Assembly (NCBI RefSeq): GCF_001427025.1 | Contig: NZ_LMGA01000001.1 | Span: 516,348 to 580,347, forward strand | DNA: 64,000 nt | Direction: 5' to 3' | Source of the DNA: Mesorhizobium sp. Root554 | GTDB lineage: Bacteria > Pseudomonadota > Alphaproteobacteria > Rhizobiales > Rhizobiaceae | Part shown: positions 40,752 to 50,851 of the stretch, in pieces | Layout of the letters: each line of letters begins with the position of its first letter | Numbering within the stretch: position 1 is the stretch's first letter | Position numbers and translations under genes: made by a program | The notes under the pieces: model-generated | Databases searched by the model: none | Told to the model about the DNA's origin: nothing | The model's input: only the letters and a program-made list of their open reading frames with translations

Positions 40752-41876
40752 ATGACTGCAATCTGCGCGATCGGACTGATGAGCGGCACGTCGATGGACG
40801 GCATCGACCTCGCCATGCTGCGCACCGATGGCGAAAACGGCGTCGAGCGGGGACCGGCGTTCTTCGTCGCCTACGACGCCGAATTCCGGCGCCGCATCGA
40901 GGCGTCGCTGGATGCGGCCAAACAGATCGTCCGCCGCGAGGACAGGCCCGGCGACCTGGCAGCTTTGGAGCGCGACATCACCCTGCGCCATGCCGAAGCA
41001 ATCGAGAAATTCCTGAAGACGGACGCCAGTCGATGGGGCCGGCCCGAAATGATCGGATTTCACGGCCAGACCGTCCTGCACAAGCCCGATATCGGATTGA
41101 CCATCCAGCTGGGCGATGGCGGATTGCTCGCCGGGCGGATTGGGTTGCCAGTCGTTTACGACATGCGCGCCAACGACATGATCCATGGCGGGCAGGGCGC
41201 TCCACTGGTGCCCATCTACCACGCGGCGCTGGCCCGCTCGTTGTCGCAGCCGTTCGCGACGGCATTTCCCGTCGTCTTCGTCAACATAGGCGGAATTTCC
41301 AACATCACTTATGTGCCGGGAGCGGGCGATCCGGTGGCCTTCGATACCGGCCCCGGCAATGCGCTGATCGACCAGTGGGTGGCGCGGGAAGGTGGCATTC
41401 CGTTCGATGCCGGCGGTGCGGTTGCCAGCGAAGGCGGCGCGGTCCGCGCCGTGATTGAGGCCTATCTGGACAAGCCGTTCTTCGCCAAGCCCGGCCCGAA
41501 GTCGCTGGACCGCAACGATTTCACCCTCGCAGAGGCGGAAGGGCTCGAATTGGCGGACGGCGCCCGCACGCTCGCCGCGGTTTCGGCAGAGGCGATCCTT
41601 GCATGCGTGCCGCATCTCTCCGAACCGCCGAAGCTGTGGGTCGTGTGCGGCGGGGGCAGGAAGAACCCGCATATCGTTGGCGATCTGCGCCGCGGCGCTC
41701 AGGCGCAGGACGCAGAGGTGATCCTCGCGGAGGATGCCGGGCTGGACGGCGACGCCACGGAGGCGGAAGCCTGGGCTTATCTCGCAGTCCGCGCGCAAAA
41801 AGGATTGCCGCTGACCTTCCCGACCACGACCGGCTGCCGCAAGGCGGTCGGCGGCGGCGTGATCGCGCAGCCGTGA
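40752..41876 (+). CDS. anmK: Anhydro-N-acetylmuramic acid kinase
   Basis: The 374-aa ATP-dependent kinase converts 1,6-anhydro-MurNAc from peptidoglycan recycling into MurNAc-6-phosphate. The actin-like fold starts [15 protein letters not shown], with the family's S-G-T-S-M-D-G motif. [13 protein letters not shown] near residue 180, [10 protein letters not shown] near residue 201 and [11 protein letters not shown] near residue 300 are typical nucleotide-site blocks. It is divergent from tyrS; the two are often neighbours in alphaproteobacteria. Confidence 0.96.
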   Translation: MTAICAIGLMSGTSMDGIDLAMLRTDGENGVERGPAFFVAYDAEFRRRIEASLDAAKQIVRREDRPGDLAALERDITLRHAEAIEKFLKTDASRWGRPEMIGFHGQTVLHKPDIGLTIQLGDGGLLAGRIGLPVVYDMRANDMIHGGQGAPLVPIYHAALARSLSQPFATAFPVVFVNIGGISNITYVPGAGDPVAFDTGPGNALIDQWVAREGGIPFDAGGAVASEGGAVRAVIEAYLDKPFFAKPGPKSLDRNDFTLAEAEGLELADGARTLAAVSAEAILACVPHLSEPPKLWVVCGGGRKNPHIVGDLRRGAQAQDAEVILAEDAGLDGDATEAEAWAYLAVRAQKGLPLTFPTTTGCRKAVGGGVIAQP

Positions 41877-42003
41877 TGCGCCGCGCAGGCGTGGCCCTTG
41901 CCTAGCGGTTGCGGCTGGCGTAAGGAGCGCGCCACCCGGCCCCGCGGTTCCATGCCCGCCTGATTGCAATACGGATGCCGCGAGAAAACGAGCCTGGCCC
42001 TGT

Positions 42004-42738
42004 ATGGCTGACAAGTTGATATCGATCGTTATCCCGTGCCGGAACGAGGCGCAGAACGTGCCGCTTCTGCTGGACGAGATTCAGGCCGCCATGGCCGGCC
42101 GCGACTTCGAGGTGATCGTCGTCGATGACGGATCGACCGACGAGACGCCACAGACGCTGGCGGCACAGGCGGCGCTGCGGCCTTTTGCGGTGCGCCATCT
42201 GAGGCATGAGAAATCGTCCGGCCAGAGCCTTGCCGTGCGCACCGGCGCTTGGGCCGCGCGCGGCAGCGTCGTCGCCACCATCGACGGCGACGGCCAGAAC
42301 GACCCGCATTATATTCCGGTCCTGATCGATGCCCTGCTCGCCGCCGGCCCGCAGGCAGGCGCCGCGCAAGGCCAGCGCCTGAAGCGCCGCGACAGCAGGG
42401 TGAAGCAACTCGCGTCGCGTTTCGCCAACTGGTTGCGCAATGCGATCCTGCACGACGAGACGCGCGACACCGGCTGCGGCCTCAAGGCCGTCCACACCGA
42501 CATATTGCGTAAGCTGCCCTTCTTCGACGGCACGCACCGCTTCGTGCCGGCGCTGGTCATCCAGGAAGGCTTCGGCGTCGTGCATTGCGACGTGGTCGAT
42601 CGTTCACGACGGCATGGAAAGTCGAACTACGGCATCTTCGACCGGGGCTTGCAGGGCGCGCTCGACCTGGCCGGCGTCTGGTGGCTGCGGCGTCGCCGCC
42701 GACGGATGCCGAAGGCAAGGGAAATAAGCCATGGCTAA
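42004..42738 (+). CDS. Family 2 glycosyltransferase (lipid-phosphate-sugar synthase type)
   Basis: The 244-aa protein has a GT-A fold with [11 protein letters not shown] at the N-terminus, the DDGST nucleotide-binding motif near residue 44 and DGDGQNDP (metal-binding D-x-D) near residue 100. It has no C-terminal membrane helix, unlike ArnC-type enzymes. It probably charges undecaprenyl or dodecaprenyl phosphate with a sugar from a nucleotide sugar, like DPMS or RgtE-like enzymes. The next gene overlaps its end by 8 nt and encodes a LABN membrane protein that may supply the anchor. The resemblance to the rhizobial galacturonate (Rgt) system is inference; the donor sugar is unknown. Confidence 0.88.
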   Translation: MADKLISIVIPCRNEAQNVPLLLDEIQAAMAGRDFEVIVVDDGSTDETPQTLAAQAALRPFAVRHLRHEKSSGQSLAVRTGAWAARGSVVATIDGDGQNDPHYIPVLIDALLAAGPQAGAAQGQRLKRRDSRVKQLASRFANWLRNAILHDETRDTGCGLKAVHTDILRKLPFFDGTHRFVPALVIQEGFGVVHCDVVDRSRRHGKSNYGIFDRGLQGALDLAGVWWLRRRRRRMPKAREISHG

Positions 42739-43063
42739 TGTTTTTCAGGAACTTTCCACCTGGTTCCACCAGGTATTCGTGCTTCAGTTCGACGGCTGGA
42801 TCCTGCTCGGCTTTATTGCACAGGCCTTCTTCACCATGCGTTTCCTTGTTCAGTGGATCGCATCGGAAAGGGCTAAGCGCAGCGTCGTGCCGATCGCCTT
42901 CTGGTTCTTCTCGCTTTTCGGCGGCGGCCTGCTCTTTGTTTACGCCATCCAGCGCGAGGATCCCGTCTTCATTGCAGGGCAGGGCCTCGGCCTCGTCATC
43001 TATATCCGCAATCTGTGGCTGATCGCCAATGAGCGGAAATCGTCCATGACCAAGGTGGACTAA
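42731..43063 (+). CDS. Lipid A biosynthesis N-terminal (LABN) domain membrane protein
   Basis: The 110-aa protein has three hydrophobic helices. The family core WILLGFIAQAFFTMRFLVQW and RSVVPIAFWFFSLFGGGLL, with R-x-x-V-Q-W near residue 42, identifies the LABN (lipid A biosynthesis N-terminal) domain. In related rhizobial and enterobacterial systems this small protein works with a lipid-phosphate glycosyltransferase. It overlaps the GT2 gene and precedes a GT39 gene by 39 nt, so the three form one operon for making and using a lipid-linked sugar at the inner membrane. The exact step is not established. Confidence 0.9.
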   Translation: MANVFQELSTWFHQVFVLQFDGWILLGFIAQAFFTMRFLVQWIASERAKRSVVPIAFWFFSLFGGGLLFVYAIQREDPVFIAGQGLGLVIYIRNLWLIANERKSSMTKVD

Positions 43064-43102
43064 GCCACCGTCCATGCCGCGCTTGAAAGTTGAACCCCGG
43101 CA

Positions 43103-44746
43103 ATGAAGCTCCGCTACGCGTTGCTTTTCCTGTTCAGTCTGCTGATGACGGCATCGGGCCTTGCAACGTTGCCGCCGCTGGACCGTGACGAACCGCGCTT
43201 CACCCAAGCGACCAAGCAAATGGTCGAAAGCGGCGATTATGTCGATATCCGTTTCCAGGAAACGCCGCGCTATCAAAAACCGATTGGCATTTACTGGCTG
43301 CAGGCAGCCGCTGTCACGCTGAGCGGGCAGGGACAAGAAGCGCCGATCTGGATCTACCGGCTGGTCTCGGCGCTGGCGGTCGCGATTGCCGTCGTCGCCA
43401 TAGCCTGGACCGGAACGAACCTGTTCGGCGCCAATGCGGGCATCGCAGCGGGGCTGGTCCTGGCGGCCATCTTCGCCACCGCCTTCGAAGGGCGGGATGC
43501 GAAGACCGATGCTGCGCTGCTGGCCTGTTGCGTCGCCGCACAGGGCGCTTTGGCCCAGATTTATCTGGCGTCACGGCGAAATCAGGCGGTTCCGGGGCAT
43601 TTGCCTTGGATTTTCTGGATCGCACAGGGTTTCGGCATTCTGATCAAAGGACCGATAGCTTTGTTGCTGTCCGCACTGACGATCCTTTCCCTACTCGCTT
43701 TCGAGCGTGAGGCGCGATGGCTGGCGCGGCTCAAGCCTCTGCGTGGCTTGGCTCTTCTCGTTCTCATTGTCGCGCCCTGGCTGGTGCTGATCACGCTCAA
43801 ATCGGGCGCCTCCTTTTGGCATGGTTCGGTCACGAACGATCTTCTGGAGAAGGCCGTCCCCGGTGGCGCACCGCATTGGGGCCCGCCGGGTTATTATGCG
43901 CTCACCTATTCGCTGTTCATGTGGCCGTTCGGCCTGATTGCGCTGGGCGCCGAATTGCTCGCGATCGGCCGAGCAAGGCAAGACTACCGGCTTAGGTTCT
44001 GCCTCGCCTGGTACGTTCCCTTCTGGCTGCTGTTCGAGCTCATTCCGACCAAGCTGCCGCACTACGTAATGCCGGCATATCCCGGGCTGATCCTGCTGAT
44101 CGGCTGGCTTTTGACCTTATCACCGGAAGAACGCGCCACACCGATGAAAGCCTGGCAGGCATGGTGCTGGCGGGCAGGAGCGTTCGGGCTCGGCGTCGTG
44201 ACGCTGGCCATTGCCGTCGTCGCCGTTGGCGCGCCGATCTATCTCGACGGGCGCCTGTCGCCATGGGGTATTATCGCGGCCCTTGCCGTACTCGCCGCCG
44301 GCTATTTCGCCTTTGCACGCAATGACCAGATCTCGCTACGCCGTATTGCGATAACCACCGTTTCCGCCGGTATTGCCGCAGCGCTCCTTTTCGGCATCGT
44401 CATCCCATCGCTGACGCCGATCTGGATGACGCCGCGGATCGTGGACGCGGTTCGTGCGGCAAAGCCGTGCACGGGTACGGTGCTGGCGTCGTCGGAATAT
44501 CACGAGCCCAGTCTTGTCTTCCTTCTGGGTACAAGGACTTTGCTGACCAATCTGCGAGGTGCCGAAGATCATATGGCTGCCGATCCGGCCTGCGCCCTGG
44601 CGTTGGTTCCGGCCCCGCAAGGCGACGAGTTCGCCGGTCAAATGACCCGGCGCGGCGTGGGCGTCACGCGCATTGCAACCATCGACGGCTACAACTTCTC
44701 GTCGGGCGACACGCTTTCCCTGAGCCTCTACCGCGCAACGCCGTAG
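43103..44746 (+). CDS. ArnT/PMT-type glycosyltransferase (family 39 or related)
   Basis: The 547-aa polytopic membrane protein has about 11-13 helices and the periplasmic D-E motif of GT-C enzymes in PLDRDEPRFTQATKQM near residue 28. The arrangement resembles ArnT and the rhizobial RgtA-D enzymes, which transfer a sugar from a polyprenyl-phosphate donor to lipid A or core LPS in the outer leaflet. It ends with a small soluble periplasmic domain. As the last gene of the GT2-LABN-GT39 set it would use the sugar they activate. Acceptor and sugar cannot be read from the sequence. Confidence 0.88.
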   Translation: MKLRYALLFLFSLLMTASGLATLPPLDRDEPRFTQATKQMVESGDYVDIRFQETPRYQKPIGIYWLQAAAVTLSGQGQEAPIWIYRLVSALAVAIAVVAIAWTGTNLFGANAGIAAGLVLAAIFATAFEGRDAKTDAALLACCVAAQGALAQIYLASRRNQAVPGHLPWIFWIAQGFGILIKGPIALLLSALTILSLLAFEREARWLARLKPLRGLALLVLIVAPWLVLITLKSGASFWHGSVTNDLLEKAVPGGAPHWGPPGYYALTYSLFMWPFGLIALGAELLAIGRARQDYRLRFCLAWYVPFWLLFELIPTKLPHYVMPAYPGLILLIGWLLTLSPEERATPMKAWQAWCWRAGAFGLGVVTLAIAVVAVGAPIYLDGRLSPWGIIAALAVLAAGYFAFARNDQISLRRIAITTVSAGIAAALLFGIVIPSLTPIWMTPRIVDAVRAAKPCTGTVLASSEYHEPSLVFLLGTRTLLTNLRGAEDHMAADPACALALVPAPQGDEFAGQMTRRGVGVTRIATIDGYNFSSGDTLSLSLYRATP

Positions 44747-44764
44747 CGCCGCGGCGCTGCCGGG

Positions 44765-45439
44765 TTATCGCAGCCGCTTGGGGCGTGGATCGGACAATTC
44801 GCCGGCCAGACGGCGGTCGAGATAGTCGGCGCATTCCTCGAGCAACAGCTCGGCGTCGTTGGCGAAGAAGTGGTTTGCGCCGGGAATCGTCTTCTGCGTG
44901 ATGGTGATGCCCTTCTGGGCGTGAAGCTTGTCCACAAGACCCTGCACATCCTTGGCGGGCGCCACCTTGTCGGCATCGCCATGAATGATGAGGCCGGACG
45001 ACGGGCAGGGCGCCAGGAATGAGAAATCATAGGTGTTGGGCTGCGGCGAGATCGAGATGAAGCCTTCGATTTCCGGCCTGCGCATCAGAAGCTGCATGCC
45101 AATCCACGATCCGAACGAATAGCCGGCAACCCAGCAGCTCTTCGAATCCGGATGCAGCGACTGCACCCAGTCGAGGGCCGCCGCGGCGTCGGAAAGCTCG
45201 CCGGTGCCGTGGTCGAATTCGCCCTGGCTGCGGCCGATGCCGCGGAAATTGAAGCGCAGCGTGGTGAAGTTCCGCTTCTGGAACATGTAGAAGAGGTCAT
45301 AGACGATCTTGTTGTTCATCGTGCCGCCAAATTGCGGATGCGGATGCAGCACGATGGCGATCGGCGCGCTCTTTTCCTTGGACGGCTGATAGCGCCCCTC
45401 GAGACGTCCGGCAGGACCGGTGAAAATGACCTCTGGCAT
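44765..45439 (-). CDS. Alpha/beta hydrolase (COG2945-like)
   Basis: The 224-aa product is a compact alpha/beta hydrolase. The nucleophile elbow is GYSFGSW (Ser), the acid lies in HGDADKVAP, and the His in PGANHFFAN, so the catalytic triad looks intact. The N-terminal LHPHPQFGGTMNNK is characteristic of COG2945, a widespread group with no assigned substrate. I chose ATG 45439 with GGAG upstream; an alternative GTG lies at 45451. It is convergent with the GT39 gene and divergent from the suf operon. Confidence 0.88.
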   Translation of the reverse strand: MPEVIFTGPAGRLEGRYQPSKEKSAPIAIVLHPHPQFGGTMNNKIVYDLFYMFQKRNFTTLRFNFRGIGRSQGEFDHGTGELSDAAAALDWVQSLHPDSKSCWVAGYSFGSWIGMQLLMRRPEIEGFISISPQPNTYDFSFLAPCPSSGLIIHGDADKVAPAKDVQGLVDKLHAQKGITITQKTIPGANHFFANDAELLLEECADYLDRRLAGELSDPRPKRLR

Positions 45440-45498
45440 CAATGACTCCACTTCGGTACCACACGCAGCCTCGGCCTGAACAAGTTCCGGCTCTGGCC

Positions 45499-45527
45499 TT
45501 GACGCAGGGCAGCCGTCTTCATAGAAG
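45499..45527 (+). promoter_or_regulatory. Candidate suf operon promoter
   Basis: TTGACG (45499-45504) and TAGAAG (45522-45527) are separated by 17 nt. Transcription would start near 45534. An Irr-type box covers that point. Confidence 0.6.
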
Positions 45528-45531
45528 CTAG

Positions 45532-45548
45532 TTTAGAATTGTTCAAAA
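45532..45548 (+). promoter_or_regulatory. Irr-box (iron control element)-like site before the suf operon
   Basis: TTTAGAA-TTG-TTCAAAA matches the alphaproteobacterial ICE/Irr consensus TTTAGAA-N3-TTCTAAA at 13 of 14 arm positions. It overlaps the expected transcription start of the suf promoter, a position where a bound regulator would repress. Irr control of suf genes is known in several rhizobia; binding here is inference. Confidence 0.7.
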
Positions 45549-45664
45549 CTGGTGGTTTTGGCCACCCGAGCCGCAAGCCGCGTAAATAGGACGGCTTGCG
45601 TTGGAATTTCAAGGAAATAACGCGTCGTCCTGACGGAATGGTTTTTGGAAGGAATGCCCGGGCG

Positions 45665-46828
45665 ATGGCCCCAGAGCGCGCCTATCTCGACTATAACGCA
45701 AGTGCGCCGCTGACCGCGGCCGCGCGCGAAGCGATGTTGGCGGCATTCGAAATCGCGGCCAATCCGTCCTCCGTGCATTCGGAGGGACGCGCCGCGCGCC
45801 GCCTGATCGAGGACGCGCGCCGTGCCGTCGCGGCGCTGGTGAACGCCAAGCCGGACCATGTGGTCTTCACGTCCGGGGCGACGGAAGCGGCCGCGATGCT
45901 GCTGACGCCTGACTGGCAGATGGGACGCGGCCCCCTGCGCATGGGCAGGTTGTATGTCTGCCAGGCCGATCATCCCTGCCTGTTGAATGGTGGCCGCTTT
46001 GCCGCCGACCGCGTGACGCGCATCGGCGTCGACCGCGAAGGTATTGTCGATCTCGCTGAACTGGAAAAGGCGCTGGCGGCACACGACAAGGCTGAGGGCC
46101 TGCCTCTGGTCGCTATCCACGCCGCCAACAACGAAACCGGCGTCATCCAGCCGCTGGAACGGCTTGGCCAGGTGGTCAAGGCGGCCGGTGGCGTGCTGGC
46201 GCTCGATGCCGTTCAGGCTGCGGGGCGTATTCAGCTCGATTTGTCAGCAGGTTACGCCGATTACCTGATTCTCTCGTCACACAAGATGGGCGGCCCGAAG
46301 GGCGCCGGCGCGATCATAGCGGCATCTGACCTGATGATGCCGAAGCCACTTGTTACCGGCGGCGGGCAGGAGAAAGGCCATCGTGCCGGCACCGAGAATC
46401 TGGCGGCCATTGCAGGTTTTGGCGCGGCCGCGCGGGAAGCGCGTTTGGCTATCGAAGACATGGCCCGCATCCGCGCATTGCGCGACGAAGTCGATGCGAC
46501 GGTGAAGGCGATCGTTCCGGATGCAGAAATCTTTGGAGCGGGCGCCGAGCGTCTTGCCAATACGACATTCTTCGCTATTCCGGGCCTCAAGGCCGAAACG
46601 GCCCAGATCGCCTTCGATCTCGCCGGCGTTGCGCTTTCGGCCGGATCGGCATGTTCCTCTGGCAAGGTGGGTCCGAGCCATGTGCTGAAGGCAATGGGTC
46701 GGGGAGAGGCGCTGGGTGCGTTGCGTGTGTCCGTCGGCCACGCGACGACCGCGAAAGATTTGGAATTGTTCCGAAAGGCTCTTGCGGCGATTGCCGCACG
46801 CCGGTCGGATCGGGAAAAGGCCGCCTAG
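45665..46828 (+). CDS. Cysteine desulfurase, first gene of the suf operon (NifS/IscS-like)
   Basis: The product (387 aa from this start) is a PLP-dependent cysteine desulfurase. SSHKMGGPKGAG holds the PLP-binding Lys near residue 207, and GSACSSGKVGPSHV holds the catalytic Cys near residue 330 in a long flexible loop with the S-S-G context of group I (IscS/NifS) enzymes. The second desulfurase downstream (50852) is of the SufS group II type. The rhizobial suf operons I know have the same pair, with this gene sometimes called sufS2. An alternative start lies 27 nt upstream (45638). GGAAGGAA precedes the chosen ATG. Confidence 0.9.
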   Translation: MAPERAYLDYNASAPLTAAAREAMLAAFEIAANPSSVHSEGRAARRLIEDARRAVAALVNAKPDHVVFTSGATEAAAMLLTPDWQMGRGPLRMGRLYVCQADHPCLLNGGRFAADRVTRIGVDREGIVDLAELEKALAAHDKAEGLPLVAIHAANNETGVIQPLERLGQVVKAAGGVLALDAVQAAGRIQLDLSAGYADYLILSSHKMGGPKGAGAIIAASDLMMPKPLVTGGGQEKGHRAGTENLAAIAGFGAAAREARLAIEDMARIRALRDEVDATVKAIVPDAEIFGAGAERLANTTFFAIPGLKAETAQIAFDLAGVALSAGSACSSGKVGPSHVLKAMGRGEALGALRVSVGHATTAKDLELFRKALAAIAARRSDREKAA

Positions 46829-46997
46829 CGGCAACAGGGTTTCGGCCCGCTTGAGCCGTGCGTCATCGTTGGCCGGTGAATTTCCGGTGGTGGCGCACTA
46901 TATTGAACTTACGCCGTTCAGCGCCTTCGGGCCGCCTTGCGGTGCCATAGTTTGAAAACGGTCGGGCCTTGAACCCGGCATGGATGGAGAACGCGAC

Positions 46998-48523
<1,526 letters not shown>

Positions 48524-48524
<1 letters not shown>

Positions 48525-48682
48525 TGGATACGGTTGCCGCTGTTTTCTACGCGCTGGTCTGTGGTGGTGTCGCCGCTTCGGTGCCGACTATCCAATCGCG
48601 GATCGGGCGCATCGTCGCCGGAGCCGTAACCGGCGTTATCGCCTCGGTGATCCTGCCTTACATCCGCAGCCTGCTGGCCTGA
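48524..48682 (+). CDS. 52-aa membrane peptide between sufB and sufC
   Basis: This short gene starts on the last base of the sufB stop (ATG at 48524 overlapping TGA), with GAGGGGAG about 9 nt upstream, so it should be translated with SufB. The peptide begins MDTVAAVFYALVCGG and ends YIRSLLA. Two hydrophobic stretches (about residues 4-20 and 31-47) could span the membrane as a hairpin, with R26, R29 and R48 as the only strongly positive positions. It lacks Cys apart from C13. I know no family. A role at the membrane for the Suf scaffold is inference; accidental coding is the alternative. Confidence 0.6.
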
Positions 48683-48736
48683 ATGGAATTGTCCCGCTGA
48701 CCGCGAAAGCTCCATCGACTACGTGAAAGAATAAAA

Positions 48737-49492
48737 ATGCTTGAGATCAGAAACCTCCACGCCCGCATCGTCGAAGACGGCACCGAAATCATTCGTGGGC
48801 TCAACCTGACAGTGCAGGACGGCGAGGTCGCCGCCATCATGGGGCCGAACGGTTCCGGCAAGTCGACGCTCTCCTACATCCTCGCCGGCCGTGAGGACTA
48901 CGAGGTCACCGAAGGGGAGATTCTCTACAACGGTGAGTCCATCCTCGAGATGGACCCGGCCGAGCGAGCCGCCGCCGGCATCTTCCTCGCCTTCCAGTAT
49001 CCGATGGAGATACCGGGCGTGGCGACGATGGAGTTCCTCAAGGTCGCGATGAACGCGCAGCGCAAGGCGCGCGGCGAAGAACCGCTGAAAATTCCCGACT
49101 TCCTGAAGAAGGTGAAGGAAGCGGCGGGCCTGCTCAACATGGACATGGCGATGCTGAAGCGTCCGCTCAATGTCGGCTTTTCGGGGGGTGAGAAGAAGCG
49201 GGCCGAAATCCTGCAGATGAAGCTGTTGGAGCCGAAGCTCTGCGTGCTGGACGAGACCGACTCCGGCCTCGATATCGACGCGCTGAAGATCGTGTCCGAT
49301 GGCGTCAACGCGCTGCGTTCGCCCGACCGCTCCATCGTCGTCATTACTCACTACCAGCGGCTGCTCGAGCATATCGTGCCGGATTCGGTGCATGTGCTCT
49401 ACAAGGGCCAGGTCATCAAGTCCGGCGACAAGTCGCTGGCGCTCGACCTTGAGGCGAACGGCTATGCCGGCGTGATCGGCGAGGCAGCCTGA
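48737..49492 (+). CDS. sufC: Fe-S cluster assembly ATPase SufC
   Basis: The 251-aa ABC-type ATPase drives the SufBC2D scaffold. Walker A is MGPNGSGKSTL near residue 36, the signature is GFSGGEKKRAE near residue 150 and Walker B is LCVLDETDSGLD, with the Suf-specific E-T-D-S-G-L-D. AGIFLAFQYPMEIPGV is the family's Q-loop block. It lies between the 52-aa peptide gene and sufD, with a 54-nt gap before it. Confidence 0.97.
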   Translation: MLEIRNLHARIVEDGTEIIRGLNLTVQDGEVAAIMGPNGSGKSTLSYILAGREDYEVTEGEILYNGESILEMDPAERAAAGIFLAFQYPMEIPGVATMEFLKVAMNAQRKARGEEPLKIPDFLKKVKEAAGLLNMDMAMLKRPLNVGFSGGEKKRAEILQMKLLEPKLCVLDETDSGLDIDALKIVSDGVNALRSPDRSIVVITHYQRLLEHIVPDSVHVLYKGQVIKSGDKSLALDLEANGYAGVIGEAA

Positions 49493-49500
49493 GGCAGGTC

Positions 49501-50769
49501 ATGAATATGCAGACGACATTCCAGCATACGCCGGCCGAAGCGACCTTGATCGACGCTTTCGGCGAACGGCTTTCGCTGCTGCCGGGCGACGGCGACGTCA
49601 TGATCCGGCGCGACGACGCCATCGAGGTGCTGAAGGCCGGCTTGCCGACGCGGCGCATCGAATCCTGGCATTACACCGATCTGCGCCGGCTGCTTGCGAC
49701 CGTGCCCGCCTTCGATCCGAGCGCCGATGCCAAGGCCATTGCGCCGATCATCGAGGGTTCGGCCGTATTGCCGCTGCTCAACGGCGTCGCAAACGCCAAG
49801 GCCCCGACGATCGAGGGCGTGACCATCCAGCGCCTGTCGGACAAGCTCACGGACGGCAGCTTCGCGCCCGGACTGGAGCGCTACGGCAGCGATGATGCCA
49901 TCGGCGCGCTCAACACCGCCTTTGTCGCCGACGGCTGGTTCGTGGACATTGCCGATGGCGTCGCGCTGGAAAAGCCGCTGGAACTGCAGAACCTGCATGC
50001 CGGCGGCCAGACGCATGTGCGCCTCCCGGTTCGTGTCGGCAACAATGCCAAGGCGGTCATCGTCGAGCGCCAGACCGGCGAAGGCGCGGTGCTTGCGAGT
50101 TCCGTCAGCCAGCTTCTGCTGGGCGACGGCGCCGAGGTCACCTGGCTGATTGTCCAGGAGCAGCCGGAAACGGCGACGCATCTTGCCCAGTTCAAGGCGC
50201 ATCTCGGCAAGGATTCCAGGCTGACCCTGTTCTTCATGAACGCCGGCGGCAAGCTGGTGCGCCAGGAGATCGTCGTCGCCGCCAAGGGCGAGGGCGCGGA
50301 TTTCACCCTGCGCGGGGTCAATCTGCTGGCCGGTGACACGCACACCGATGTCACCATGGTGCTGGACCATGCGGTGCCGCATACGACTTCGACTGAAGTG
50401 ATCCGCAATGTCGTGACCGGCAAGGCGCATGGCGTCTTCCAGGGCCGCATCAACGTGCACCAGTATGCCCAGAAAACCGACGCCAAGATGGCCTGCAACA
50501 CGCTGCTTCTGTCGGATGACGGCGAGTTTTCGACCAAGCCGGAGCTGGAAATCTTCGCCGACGACGTGCAGTGCGGCCACGGCGCCACCGTCACCGAAAT
50601 CGACCATGGCCATCTGTTCTACCTGATGGCGCGCGGCATCGATGAGAAAACCGCGCGTGGCTTGCTGGTCAAGGCTTTCGTCGCCGAGGTGATCGAAGAA
50701 CTGCAGGACGAGGCCATTGTCGAGGCGCTGGAAGCCAAGCTCGACGCGTGGTTCGCGGAACATGGGTAA
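49501..50769 (+). CDS. sufD: Fe-S cluster assembly scaffold SufD
   Basis: The 422-aa paralog of SufB forms the SufBC2D complex. The C-terminal beta-helix holds VMVLDHAVPHTTSTEVIRNV-like and CNTLLLSDDGEFSTKPELEI blocks, with DDVQCGHGATVTEID containing the conserved Cys-x-His near residue 358. The N-terminus (ERLSLLPGDGDVMIRRDDAI) is variable, as in other SufD. It starts 8 nt after sufC. A long imperfect hairpin separates it from sufS. Confidence 0.96.
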   Translation: MNMQTTFQHTPAEATLIDAFGERLSLLPGDGDVMIRRDDAIEVLKAGLPTRRIESWHYTDLRRLLATVPAFDPSADAKAIAPIIEGSAVLPLLNGVANAKAPTIEGVTIQRLSDKLTDGSFAPGLERYGSDDAIGALNTAFVADGWFVDIADGVALEKPLELQNLHAGGQTHVRLPVRVGNNAKAVIVERQTGEGAVLASSVSQLLLGDGAEVTWLIVQEQPETATHLAQFKAHLGKDSRLTLFFMNAGGKLVRQEIVVAAKGEGADFTLRGVNLLAGDTHTDVTMVLDHAVPHTTSTEVIRNVVTGKAHGVFQGRINVHQYAQKTDAKMACNTLLLSDDGEFSTKPELEIFADDVQCGHGATVTEIDHGHLFYLMARGIDEKTARGLLVKAFVAEVIEELQDEAIVEALEAKLDAWFAEHG

Positions 50770-50775
50770 GAGGAC

Positions 50776-50841
50776 GGCAATCGTCAATCGGCAGTCGGCA
50801 GTCGGGTTTATCGATTGCCAACTGTCGACTGCCAACTGCCG
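50776..50841. repeat. Imperfect hairpin repeat between sufD and sufS
   Basis: CGGCAGTCGGCAGTCG (50789-50804, itself a tandem GGCAGTC) pairs with CGACTGCCAACTGCCG (50826-50841) with one mismatch. A competing perfect 8-bp hairpin GGCAATCG/CGATTGCC (50776-50783 and 50812-50819) overlaps it. It lies 7 nt after the sufD stop and ends 10 nt before the sufS start. The GGCAGTC unit looks like a rhizobial dispersed repeat, and its position could tune sufS expression within the operon. Confidence 0.65.
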
Positions 50842-50851
50842 CATTGCATAG

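Noticed and set aside
40650..42014. Extended 872-codon start for tyrS reaching across anmK
   Set aside because: The added residues are the antisense of anmK; the ATG at 40649 has a good ribosome-binding site and yields the normal length.
50776..50841. CRISPR-like tandem repeats in the sufD-sufS gap
   Set aside because: Units are 7 nt, in two inverted groups, without spacers. It is a hairpin repeat, not an array.
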